DNA of 64,000 bases from assembly GCA_051294375.1 (NCBI GenBank), contig CM119271.1, positions 490,721 to 554,720 on the forward strand, in the 5' to 3' direction. The translations under genes and the position numbers were made by a program. The DNA is from Paraspadella gotoi (lineage: Eukaryota; Chaetognatha). Under the pieces are notes generated by a model, which had not been told where the DNA came from, made no database searches, and was given only the letters and a program-made list of their open reading frames with translations. Below are positions 37,149 to 49,100 of the stretch, piece by piece (positions within the stretch are counted from its first letter, which is position 1; the number at the start of each line of letters is the position of its first letter).

Positions 37149-37830
37149 TAAAGGACGACTCACTTGAGGATCTTAAAGGACGACTCACTTGAGGATCTTA
37201 AAGGACGACTCACTTTGAGGATCTTAAAGGACGACTCACTTGAGGATCTTAAAGGACGACTCACTTGAGGATCTTAAAGGACGACTCACTTGAGGATCTT
37301 AAAGGACGACTCACTTGAGGATCTTAAAGGACGACTCACTTGAGGATCTAAAGGACGACTCACTTGAGGATCTTAAAGACGACTCACTTGAGGATCTTAA
37401 AGGACGACTCACTTGAGGATCTTAAAGGACGACTCACTTGAGGATCTTAAAGGACGACTCACTTGAGGATCTTAAAGGACGACTCACTTGAGGATCTTAA
37501 AGGACGACTCACTTGAGGATCTTAAAGGACGACTCACTTGAGGATCTTAAAGGACGACTCACTTGAGGATCTTAAAGGACGACTCACTTGAGGATCTTAA
37601 AGGACGACTCACTTGAGGATCTTAAAGACGACTCACTTGAGGATCTTAAAGGACGACTCACTTGAGGATCTTAAAGGACGACTCACTTGAGGATCTTAAA
37701 GGACGACTCACTTGAGGAATCTCAAAGGGACGACTCACTTGAGGATCTTGAAAGGACGAACTTGAGGATCTTAAAGGACCGACATCACTTGAGATCTTAA
37801 AGGACGACTCACTTGAGGATCTTAAAGGAG
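37149..37830 (-). repeat. 25-bp minisatellite built from a splice donor, about 27 copies
   Basis: Minus-strand unit TTTAAGATCCTCAA|GTGAG followed by TCGTCC. The first 14 bases equal the end of exon 1a (codons for FKILK) and the rest equals the start of its intron, including the GTGAGT donor. A few units carry indels. It sits directly at the end of exon 1a. Confidence 0.95.
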
Positions 37831-37970
37831 GCGACGGAGCCTCCGTGTCCGCATCGGTTCGGACACAACGAAGTTCGAAAGAAACACTTGCGATCTTCTT
37901 TCCCCTTGAATTTGGCCAAAGTCGAATGCACGGACAGAACGTCCCGCTTTTTCTCCACTCCGGACGACAT
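37813..37970 (-). CDS. Distal duplicated first exon (1a) of the CGHGG-motif gene
   Basis: This 158-base exon starts with ATG at 37970 and ends CTC AA|GTGAGT at 37813. It has the same length and phase as exon 1b at 36245-36088. The 53 encoded residues differ at ten positions, for example TSLCPNRCGHGG against TSLCPDHCGHGG, and no stop or frameshift is present. No second copy of exon 2 was seen between 36246 and 37812. If used, this exon must therefore splice to 34367 and skip 1b, as an alternative promoter/first exon. Conservation of reading frame and donor suggests function. The alternative is a recent partial gene duplicate. The 25-bp array begins at its donor. Confidence 0.7.
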
Positions 37971-38105
37971 GGCGATTGACGATGGGGTGTTGAAGAGTGG
38001 ACGAGGGGTGTTGAGTGGAGCCGAAGTTATTATGAGTAGCGAATAGAGGACCCGGACTATTAAGATTCTTTGATCGACTGTTTTAGGAATTACAATAGAA
38101 AATCA

Positions 38106-39341
38106 CGGTAGGGCAGAGAGGATGTGAAAGAAACAAAAAAAGTGCCATCTCTGAAACCTATAAAATCTTAAAGTATACCCATGAGACACTTAATGTGGTA
38201 GGTCAGTAAAATTCGATAAAGGCAGGTTTTTTTTTAAATGCTCATTAAAGTTTTTGAAAATTTTTTATAAAATTTTTTAAATAGTTTAGTGAAAATGCTT
38301 ACAATTTTAATGTCTATACATCTATCATTATCTACAGAACATAAGCTTTAATTTGAGACCTCTCCCAACTTTTTACGATTTTTTGTTATTGAATTATAAG
38401 TAAAAATCATAATTTAAAAAAAAAATTAATAATCAATCAGTTCTTTCAAACGGATTATTTCTTAAAAATAAAAGTACAAATAGGTTCTCAAAATGCAGTT
38501 CTACTTATTAAGCCCTAAAAAATTTTTTTAAAAAAATTTATAGAAATTTATTATAAAAAATAAATAATACAGATAATTAATTTTTTTTTAAAGAAAAATA
38601 TGTGATATTTAATTAAAACTTAATCTCAAATAAAATAACAGATATATATTAGTTGAGCACTTTAATTCAAAATCATATCCAGCTTTAAAAAGTAATTATA
38701 TAATTAATTACTTATCAAAAAAAAATTTTATTCATAAAATTATATTATAATAATAACTCCCTCAATATTTGATATATTATTAATAGACAAATGTGTAAAA
38801 ATATTAACAAACAGAATGCTTTAACTTTTAATACTTAATTAGAGTATATATTAATATTTTTCAAAATATTTTTTTTATTTTTAAAATTTTTTATATTAAA
38901 ATTACTATTAATTAAAAAAAACTTATTTTGAAGTCTAATAAGTAGAACTGTATTTTAAGAACATATTTGTATTTTTATTTTTAAGAAATAATCTGTTCAA
39001 TGGTACTAATTGATTAATCTTTTAAAAAAAATATATTTAATTTTTACTTATATTTCAATAGCGAAAAGTAATAGAAAGTTGGGAGTGGTTTCAAATTAAA
39101 GCTTATGCTTTGTAGATAATGATAGACATATAGACATTTAAATTGTAAGCATATTCACAAAACTACTTAAAAATTTTTATAAAAAAATTAAAAAAACTTT
39201 AATGAGCATTTAAAAAAAAACCTGCCTTTATCGAATTTTACTGACCTACCACATTAAGTATCTCATGGGTATACTTTAAGAATTTATAGGTTTCAGAGAT
39301 GGCACTTTTTTTGTTTCTTTCACATCCTCTCTGCCCTACCG
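38106..39341. mobile_element. Long fold-back element (1.2 kb, arms over 400 bp)
   Basis: Ends CGGTAGGGCAGAGAGGATGT and its inverse. The arms match imperfectly from the ends to about 38520 and 38935, for example GCAGTTCTACTTATTA against its inverse. The interior is AT-rich with no open frame. No clear target-site duplication was found. Confidence 0.8.
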
Positions 39342-41010
39342 CGAAATATTAATGCAAACACAACAGTGAAAATCATGTAAAAGATATTGTTGTAAACTGT
39401 AAAGGGTAAACTAATTTCAACTCCGGTCGTTTAATTACTCGAAATTTTCTTTAAAAACATCCATTTAAATCTAAGCATATATAGTTACATTATAAAACTT
39501 AAAATTGTCACATTAAGAAGAAGAAGCGCGGAAGGAAACCGTGTCTTTGAATGAAAACCGTTAATCAAAAATTAAGCTGCGATTTTATTTGTATTACACG
39601 GATTTCAAATGGGAGTGAAATGCGGAGAGCGTGAGGAGAAGGCGGTCGGACTGGAAATGTCGTCGTTGTTATTGTATTTTTATAACAACTAAAATTGTTT
39701 ACGTATTAATTTTTTTTCTTTTTTTTTCTATTCTACACGGATTTCAAAAAGAGTTGTTATTTATAACTCTTAACCGACTGACTGTGATTAATATTTGTTC
39801 ATTTCATTAGTTTGAAAAGTCCCTGACGTTTATGTTCCTGTAAAGTAAATTGATAATACATGATATCATAGCAACTGTTGCGCTTGCCTTCCAACAGCTT
39901 TTTTTGGAACATTTTCCCCCTCTTATTTGATAATTCAATTTTAAACTCACTGTAAAAAAATTGAGACGAATATTTTAATTTCTTTTACATTCATTAGTTA
40001 GTATATTGTCTTGGGAGCATGCAAAAAAATTCTTATTAATATATTTCAAAGTTTAGTTAGGCAACAGGCTCTTGCCAGAACCTTGTTTTTTTGTAATTTT
40101 TTTCAAAGCTGAAATTGTAGAAAAAACTATAAGATGAAAAAGGCTGTCATTGTGGTTATAAAAAAGCTTTTGACATTCAGATTACTCAGACACATACTCC
40201 AATGTCTATATCTGTAAGATGAACCAAAATTTTCAAACATTATATTTATTTTTCATAAAAATATATCTTCTAACAGGAAGGTCTCATACAAATGTAAAAA
40301 AATTGCTTTTTTGAAATTCGACCATGCCATTGAGCCATTGAGTACCTAACTAAGAAAGTAAGCAAGTTGGACTACTGGGAGTTGAAAAATAAAAAAACGT
40401 CACCGATTTTTTTAACAGGATGCAAAATATGAAGTTGCTATAACAAATAATTTGGCCACAGTAATTTATCATTTCATTTCACTCCCAATTGAAATCCGTG
40501 TAATTACGTTTGAATTATAAAACTTTTGCTTTTAACAAAATAATCCAAAAAATTCACAGAAATTAAGATTTTTGGTAAAAATTTACGAAAAAAATAAATA
40601 AAAACAAAAGTACGTTTGTCGGTTTGCCTGTGTCTTTTGTTTTTTTTTATCAGAGCAAAATATTTACACAAGATGCTCAATCGTTGATAGTTATGAATAT
40701 TACGCAAAAATTACTACTAATTTTACTAATTTGGTAAAATTGTGGGCGGCGTCGAGCGCATTAAGAAACGATTTCGATATTTTTTGAGAGATAGACAGGA
40801 TAGATAGGACAGACGGGCAAAGAGACTGTCTTTTGACAAAAGACAAAAGTTTTGTCTTTCGGTTCTGAGCAGACTTTAAAAAAAAATCAAAAATGCGATT
40901 AGCATCGATGCTTTAAGGTTTTTCACAAAGAACTCACCTCTCTCTAGAAATACTGATCGTGAAGTTTCCAATGCGAATATGATTCACTGTTGAATAGGGA
41001 AAAAAAGATA

Positions 41011-41013
<3 letters not shown>

Positions 41014-41084
<71 letters not shown>
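41014..41084 (+). repeat. (GA)n array
   Basis: About 70 bp of perfect GA dinucleotides. Confidence 0.95.
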
Positions 41085-41088
<4 letters not shown>

Positions 41089-41529
41089 CAGACGAATAGC
41101 TTATAATCTTAAATCCTAAATCTGTAACAAAACGACAATTTTCCGACGTTACAAGTGCTTGATTATCAGTGAAGGTTATTGAGAAGAGCCGAACGAATAA
41201 TCGAAGAGAAATTTTTTAAGAAATTTTTTATCTGGAAAATAAAAATATATTTATTATTTAAGTTATTTTCATTTGAGCAAAATATTCGCGGTTTTTCGTC
41301 CTTTAGTAATTTAAAGATACACTCGAAGAATAATCATTGTCATTGTTCACTTTAAATACTTATAAATCACAATCAATCAGTCGTCCAATAAACTTAACGA
41401 TAAATCAATCAATCAAAAGATCAACCATTCATCGAATCAATCAATCACAAATCATTAACCAATTAATCAGCCATTCTGCTTATAAATTGTCATAAAAGAA
41501 TTGAAAAAAATTCACAAATTTAACAAGAT

Positions 41530-41830
41530 TATGTTATCGTTTCACCGTCTGGAGTCTCGATAAGAAATTTCGAATTGCGGCACTTTTTTACATCGATGCC
41601 CCCTTGTTGCGGCTCCTGAAGCAGCAGACTAAAACACGCGCACAAACTTATCTCTTTTGCTGCTTCCATCGTCGCTTTATGCTCTCACAGTCGCAACTGC
41701 TTCCTCCATCGTTCAAATTATCGTTGTCGTTTTTTTCGATCTCGATCCTGACCGAAGAGTCACCCAGCAAGCCAGAATTTTTTTGTTGTAAAAGTTCTAT
41801 TAAGGTTTGTTTTCATCATTCTAACGAACT
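41530..41830 (+). repeat. Dispersed repeat family E, copy 1
   Basis: Shares TTGCGGCTCCTGAAGCAGC, the GCTTCCTCCATCGTTC segment and GAGTCACCCAGCAAG with the inverse of 51030-51410. It reads as an internal part of a family C-type element. Confidence 0.6.
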
Positions 41831-41959
41831 AGAGAAAATAGAGACGTTCGCCACAGATGCGATGATAATGAAAATCTATCAATCAATCATTCAAACATCA
41901 GCCAATCTATCATTTTATCTGAAAGAGAGAGAGAGAAAAAAAAATATAAAATTCAATTA

Positions 41960-42905
41960 AAATTGACATTTGTTTTTTTTCATTTAAACTCATTTCAACT
42001 CACACGATTCCATCGAAACTTTATATTCACTTATTTAGTTCAATCGCTTACTTTCCTACAAACACACAAAATTTCATATCAATCCATCCATCCATTAATA
42101 ATTAATTAGAGTAATTATAAGTTAATATAAGTAAAAATATACTAGTAAGTGTGACTTAAGTTTTTTCCATTTAAACCCATTTTGACTCGCACGATTCCAT
42201 CGAAACTTTATATCCAACTCAATCACACAGTTTCCTACCCACACACAAAATTTTATTTCAATCCAACCATCCAATCAAGTGGTACCGACAGACAGACGGA
42301 CGGTCGGTCGGTCGGAAGGACGGATGTACTAGATTGGCGGGGCCGGTGAGGAGTTACGAAAATCTAAAGGGTGGGGCTTACAATCGGGCCTTTGTGCGGA
42401 CGGACGGACGGACATAATTTTTTTTGCATAATTTATCATAGTTCGATGTTCTGATATGATATAAGTGAATGACAGACAAGACCAACGGACCGACAAATTG
42501 ACTTATTTCATGCTCGCGATATCTAGGGTTCGAGGCGTCGTCCGTCCCTTGCAAGTTTAACAAGGCTTTTATGAATCTGGCTGAATCTTGAGGAAATTCA
42601 ATGAATGTAAAGTGGCGATGAAAAATCCCATAAAACTGTAGTTAAGGACGGGCTTAGAGATTGTCAAAAAACGAACTAAATATTTAACTCAAGTCTCGCC
42701 AAATTACGACACAAAGACAGACAAAAGACAGACAGAAGATTGACAAATTAACCAGAAAACATTGGCAAAACGCGTTAGGACAGGTAAAGTAAGGTCAACA
42801 ATTAAAGTTCGGCCGAGAGAAGAAAAAGACAAAATGGCGAGGCATAATATTTTACATGGATTACAGAGTCGGAATATGCTGATAACCAGATGCGACTAAA
42901 AATTA
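41960..42905 (+). mobile_element. Helitron-like family C DNA, copy C4 (composite)
   Basis: Two partial CGAAACTTTATAT-type blocks (about 41990-42090 and 42165-42290), GACGG/GTCGG runs, a second GACGGACGG-TAATTT block (42400-42450) and a final CAGATGCGACTAAAAA at about 42885-42905. The last bases overlap the end of the SLC1-like CDS. Confidence 0.55.
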
Positions 42906-43279
42906 AACAACGGAATTAGAAGAACTAGTTTTGTTGTTGTTGTCGTCGTCCCTATCCTCGTCGTTGTTGTTGTTGTTCACGTCGGCCTCGACGGCGTGAT
43001 GCACCGCGTAGGCGCAGAGGGCGTGGCTCACGCAGTTGACTCCCGTGCGTATTCGATCTCTGGATTTGTGAAAGGGAGGTCACCGGGGGGGGGGTGCAAA
43101 ATAATTGAAATACGAATTGAATTCCTAATCAATAAATAACATAGTATATGTAAATCGTATTATCGAAGGAAACAACCTTTACTTTATAGTAGCATGGCAG
43201 ATAATATAATGATAAATACTAGAAGTATCTCCGAAGAAATTTTGTCCCAAGCCAGAAAATTACGTCCCTGGGTGGGCTC

Positions 43280-43330
<51 letters not shown>

Positions 43331-46105
43331 AGAGACCCGATAGAAACGAGCAAAGAATTAAATAATAAAGAGTGAGAAAGTTATTATTGAAAGAAAAAAA
43401 TAGCGAGACAGAGTGAGAGATAGACTCACAAAAGCCAGTCGACAGAATAGAGGAGGCCGATGACTTGATGTGGATCGATTCCCATGCTGGAGAAGATGAG
43501 GAGGATCACGATTATGGAGGAGGAGGGAACAGCAGCCCCGCACATGGAGAGGATCGTCAAGAGTAGCCTGAAGGAGGATGGAAAGGTCATATAGGATATA
43601 GGGAGGTTGGTGATGACGGTGAAAAAAAAAAATCGCGGATATGTTTTTTGGGCACAAATCATTTTCTCGCATCCAACGTGCTTAATTTTAAAATTTATAA
43701 ATTAATAAAGACAATAGTATTTTGTTAAATTATACAAATATGGTATTTAAAATGAAGATTTTTAAAAAATAATTTTGACCAGTAAAACCTGTTTTTTAAA
43801 ATAGGTTTTAGCAATAAATAACCTAATTTCGGAAAAATAAAGGTACCACAAAATTAGCACAAGGTAGAGGCACAATATGTCAAAGTTCACTTTAAAATAA
43901 CAATAACATTCAAACCCCCGCCTTCTCCATCCACACAAAAATAAAAACACACACACACACACAAACTTCCCCCCACATCCAATCCCATCTTTCCCATCCC
44001 AGACCCCAACCCTTCTCCACCACCACACCCACCAAACGACAGCGCCATCGGCCGCACCGAGCGGCGCTCCAACGAATTCCGCGACAAAGACGCACGCGGC
44101 GCCCATAAAGACGTTCGATCCGTCCCGGTTGATCATCGCGCAGAGCGGAAGGGCGAAGCGTGTCACGTGACTGGAGAGGCGAAGGTCATTCTCGGAGGCG
44201 ATGAAAAGGGCGGGTAAGGTGAGGGCGCTGGAAAAGAGGCGGGTAAGGTGAGGGCGCTGGAAAAGAGTTCTATCCTTTCCATTTCCTTCTTAAATTTGGA
44301 ATAAAGATTAATTATAGATTTAAATATTGGGTTAGGGATTAGGTTAGTGATTAAAGTTGGGATCGGGATTAGGGTTATGGATTAGGATTAAGGATTAGGG
44401 AAAAGGATTAGGGTTTTAGGATTACGTTTAAAAATAAGGATTAGGTTTCAGGATTTAAATTATGGTTGGGGACTAGAGATCATGGTTGAGAATTGGGTTA
44501 TTAGTTTAGTAACAGATTAAGGTTAGATTTAAAAATTAATTTCAGAGATCCATGAACAGAAATGGGGCGGTTTGGGAACGACTCTCCCCGCCCCCTTTCA
44601 CCTGCTCTGCATAGCGAATCCCGTGAAAAATACGGAGACTTGCGCCTTCATGAATTCCCTCGGACTCTTCCTCGTTAGGACGAGAGAGAGGAGAGGGAGG
44701 AAGAGGAAGAGATAGAGGGAGAGACCGAGGAGACAGACGAGGACGAAATAGAGGAGGTTTGACATCGCCGACTCCAGGTCACGGACGGAGGCGATACCTG
44801 AGTCACAGGGTCTTGGATATAAAAAAAATTCCGCTCAAGGGGAGGTTTACATTTTGTGTTTATGTTCTTTATGTTTATCTCTCTCTAACTATTTTCGTTT
44901 TTGTTTTTGCAATTTTCAAAAATCTGTTTACTGAGTACTTCTAATTTTACTTTAATCTTCGTAAGACGATTAAAAAGTCGTATATATATTTATTATATAA
45001 TATATATGCCGCATAGTGTGTGCCCAACTGCCCATGACCGATCAGTAAATTCATTCATTCTATCTTTCTCTCTCTATTTTTTTACTCTTTTAACTTTTTA
45101 AACTTTTAATTTCGCGACATCTGCCCAAAGAACGTTATCGATGAGGTGGCCGAGCGGTTAAGGCGTTGGACTGCTAATCCATTGTGCTCTGCACGCGTGG
45201 GTTCGAATCCCACCCTCGTCGGAAACTCTCCTGTTTTATCATTTCTTAAAGAGGCTACTTTAAACGTCGGTGGATCTTTGCCAGATTTACAGATGACATA
45301 CGGTCTGTGTGGCTATCAGTCTCACTATCTCTCTTACCAGCGACAATCAGCGAGCAGACGCCCAACGGCGCCGTCCACATGATTCCATTGAGAGCTCTGA
45401 AGACGACGTCGACGATTCCACCGACGAGGCTCTTGAGAGAATCCATCTTGTCTAAAGAGGAGATGGCCACGCCCACAATCAGGGAGAAGGTGATCAGGCC
45501 TTGTGATGAATGGGAGGAGGCTTACTTCACCAACCATCTTGCTCTTAAACCTTTCTTTTTGAAGTTGTTTTTTATTTAATTTTCCTTTTGTTTCCCTAAA
45601 ACTGCTTTAGAAATTAAATTCATTTAAATTTAAGAAATTTAAAAACTTAAAAAAGAGCTTGTAATATTGTTTATAGACGTACCAAGATAATTTGTGCCAT
45701 CCACTGCGACATTGCCGGCAATGCCTCCGGAGTACTGCAGTTGAAAGTAAAGATTACTTGACAAATATTAATCAAATTCAAAACTAAAATATTAAAAACA
45801 AATCTGAGATTAAGTCTCTCGATTCAGATAATAATATCCATCGTCCGACCCTTTGGAAGCAGCTGAAGATGAGGTTTTTTGGAAAGGTGTTGTGGATAAG
45901 GTCAGCGAAAATGTCGTTGAGGTTCGAGCTGTCGCCGCCCCCGCCGCTGCTGCTTCTACCGTTGTCATCTTCGGTGTGGTTTGAAGAGGCGTTGTAGGCT
46001 CTTCGCTGGAGCATCAAGAGGGAACCTATGGAGAAAGTGAGTTTTTTGTTGGGAATTTAAAAAATTGTAAGAGAGAGACATAGGGAGAGAGAGAGAGAGA
46101 GAGAG

Positions 46106-46185
<80 letters not shown>

Positions 46186-49100
46186 TGACTGAGACTGACT
46201 GACTCATAAACGGAGAAACGTCCTTACCCGAAAGGAGTCCTACCAAGGCGCCCAACCCGTTCGTCGTCAAGATGTAAGTGAAAGTGAGGATTCCGAGTTT
46301 CCCGCTGGATTTGGGATTTAGAGTCGAGACGCCTGAGATTTAGATTTAGGATTTAGAGTTGAGACATATAATTTTACATTTAGATTTAGATTTGGGATTT
46401 AGAGTAGAGACACCTGAGATTTAGATTTAGATTTAGGATTTAGAGTCGAGACACTTCAGATTTAGGTCTAGATTTGGGATTTAGAGTTAAGACACCTTAG
46501 ATTTAGATTTAGATTTAGACTTGGGATTTAGAGTCTAGACAACTTAGATTTAGATTTAGACATGTGAGACCCTACCGAGATGCCGGTGGGCATATCATGT
46601 CCGCCATAGCTGAGCATTCAACGCTAACTGGCCATCAATTCAGAGAGAATGACTGTCTCGTAATGTCCCATAACTCAAACTGGTTCTCAAGAGGTATTAG
46701 AGAGGCGATTTACATCAAAGCCCTCCAGCCCTCTTTGAATCGTGATGAAGGACTTTTTGATCTCCCTCCAAACTATGATTATCAAAACAGTCTCTTTGTC
46801 TGGGATCTGAGCGTTGTCCCAAGCGTCGGCTGCAGGAGGATGAAGAGAAGTCCACCACTCCTGCTAAAAAAATGGCTAGTGTGGACACCCACCCACCTCA
46901 CTGTCAGGTGAGAAGAGGGCCGTCGGCAAGTGTATCAGGCCTGAGGGATATAAGGGTGGCCCTGGTTTGTTTCTGCAGTGAATAATACCCGACCCGGCCA
47001 ATAGAAGATCAACCTTATTGTCCTCACAGCCTATGACACGCCAATAACCCAGCATCATCAGCAATGCCTTTTATTCATGCCAGTTTCCCTGGCTGGTGAC
47101 ATCTGCAGAGAGCCACTTCCTTAGCCCTTACCCTAATCTAGGCCTCCTGTTTTATATCATGCCAGAACCCTAGCCCTGCATCACTCCAGAATCTCTCCAC
47201 CAACCCTCACCTCAGCCTGAGGCTCACTTCTCAGCCTCAACTCAGGCATCCCTGCCTCCCGGTCATCAATAAGGCCAAACTTTAATCCTTAATTTCCTTC
47301 CTCAGTACCTTCCTAACCCTAACCCAAGCTTCCTGTCCTTTTCTGAGCCTGTCCAAATTTCAAAATCGCAATACTTAATCAAGGCTACCTGGCCAAATAA
47401 TAATTTTGCTGTAAGCTAGCTTAGAAAGGCTTGTACTAGGGACATTAAGATTAGGGTTGAGGCTTGCAAATGAATAAAAGGCCTGGGCTAAGGTTTAGGC
47501 TGGGGGAGAGGTTTAAGGTTAAGGTTGATTGGGAGGCTTGCTTGCCACAAAGGCCAAGGCGCCTTCTATCTAATTCGCTACTTTATTTTTGCATCATTTG
47601 GCAAACCTTTAAAGGCTAATATCTTGGATTAAAGATTAAATATTTAAAATCCCTTAGAGAGTTCTATTTGTACAACCAAATCATACTTTCCTATAAAATC
47701 TTATTAAAATTTGGTCAGGGACGATTTGGCTTAAAAAAACTAATAATTTCTAATTTGAAGTCTTTCGTAATAATATTTTTTTAACCTTATTTAGTAAATT
47801 TAGTAATAAGGTTATTAATAACTTTTTTTGATTAATTTAAGTATGCTGTCTGAATAACAGCTCATTTTTTTCTAAAAATCCTGATTTTTTAAAACCGGAA
47901 GTGGTACGGAGCATTCAGGGAAATTTTTTATTGGAATATTCGTTTTCTCCACTAAATTTGGTACAAGAAACTTTGCAGATATTAGGAACTTTCAAAAATG
48001 CATGGTATATCTGGGAGTTCTACCCTGGGGTTACCATTAGGGGTAAGTTTTATTGTTCTCAAAGGGGATCAGCTTTAAGTAAAGGTTAAAAATTTATTCA
48101 CCAAAGGGTAGCCCTTCTTTTTGCCCCAATCAATCAATTTCCCTATCCACTCATGAGCAATTGGCGTTCAAATAGTAAAATAGATTTTTTTTGTTTTTTC
48201 CATTTAAACCAATTTCCACTCGCACGATTCCATCGAAACTTCATATCCATCTCAATCACACAAAATTTCATACCAATCCATTCATCCAATCACGAGTAAT
48301 TGGAGTTTTTTGCTAAGGGGGGACGGACGGACATATGGACGAACATCTTTTTTTTTGGTTCCATTAGGATTGTACCCACGTAGGATTGCGCCCAGAAAAT
48401 TGGCCCACAGCATTGCGCCCACTTATAATTACACCCGCAGGATTGTGCCCATGTAGAATTGCGCCCAATTAGGATTGCGCCCTCGTAGTATTCCGCCACA
48501 TAGTTTCCGCCCAGTAGAATTGCGCCCACTTAGGATTGCGCCCACAGAATTGTGCCCATAGGATTGCGCCCAAAGGATTGGGCCCAGGTATAATTGAACC
48601 CGTTGAGGTCTGCGCCCATAGGATTGGCCCACATACAATTGAGCCCACATATAATTGGGCCCACATATGATTGGGCCCACGTAGGATTGGGCCCACATAC
48701 AAATTAGGCCATGTAGGAGTGGGCCCTGATGCGTTGCGCCCCCTCATAAAATATGCTCACATGGGATTCACGACCACAAGAAAGCACCAATGTAAGACTG
48801 TATTTAGGAGATACACTAACATCATCAGAACGTGGTTATATGGGCCCAATCCTATGTGGGCTCAATAATACTATGGGCGGAATCCTACGTGGGCCAAATC
48901 CTATGTGGGTGGAATCCTAGATGGGCGAATCCTACATGGGCCTAATCCTATGTGGGCGGAATCTTAGGTGGGCGGAATCCTACGTGGGCCCAATCCTATG
49001 TGGGTTCAATTCTATGGGTGCAATACTATGGGCTCAATCCTTCGGGCCCAATGCTAAGTGGGTGGAATCCAACAGGGTACAATCCTTTGGCGCAATACTA

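Larger units (their letters stand above)
39342..42902. other. Intergenic region upstream of the CGHGG gene and downstream of the SLC1-like gene
   Basis: AT-rich. It has a family G-like tract (about 40040-40330), a (GA)n array (41014-41084), ATCAATCA-type simple repeats (41370-41470), a family E copy (41530-41830) and family C copy C4. No gene was recognised. Confidence 0.5.

Noticed and set aside
37149-37830. Regular direct repeats resembling a CRISPR array
   Set aside because: Units are contiguous with no variable spacers, the DNA is animal nuclear, and the unit is an exon edge.
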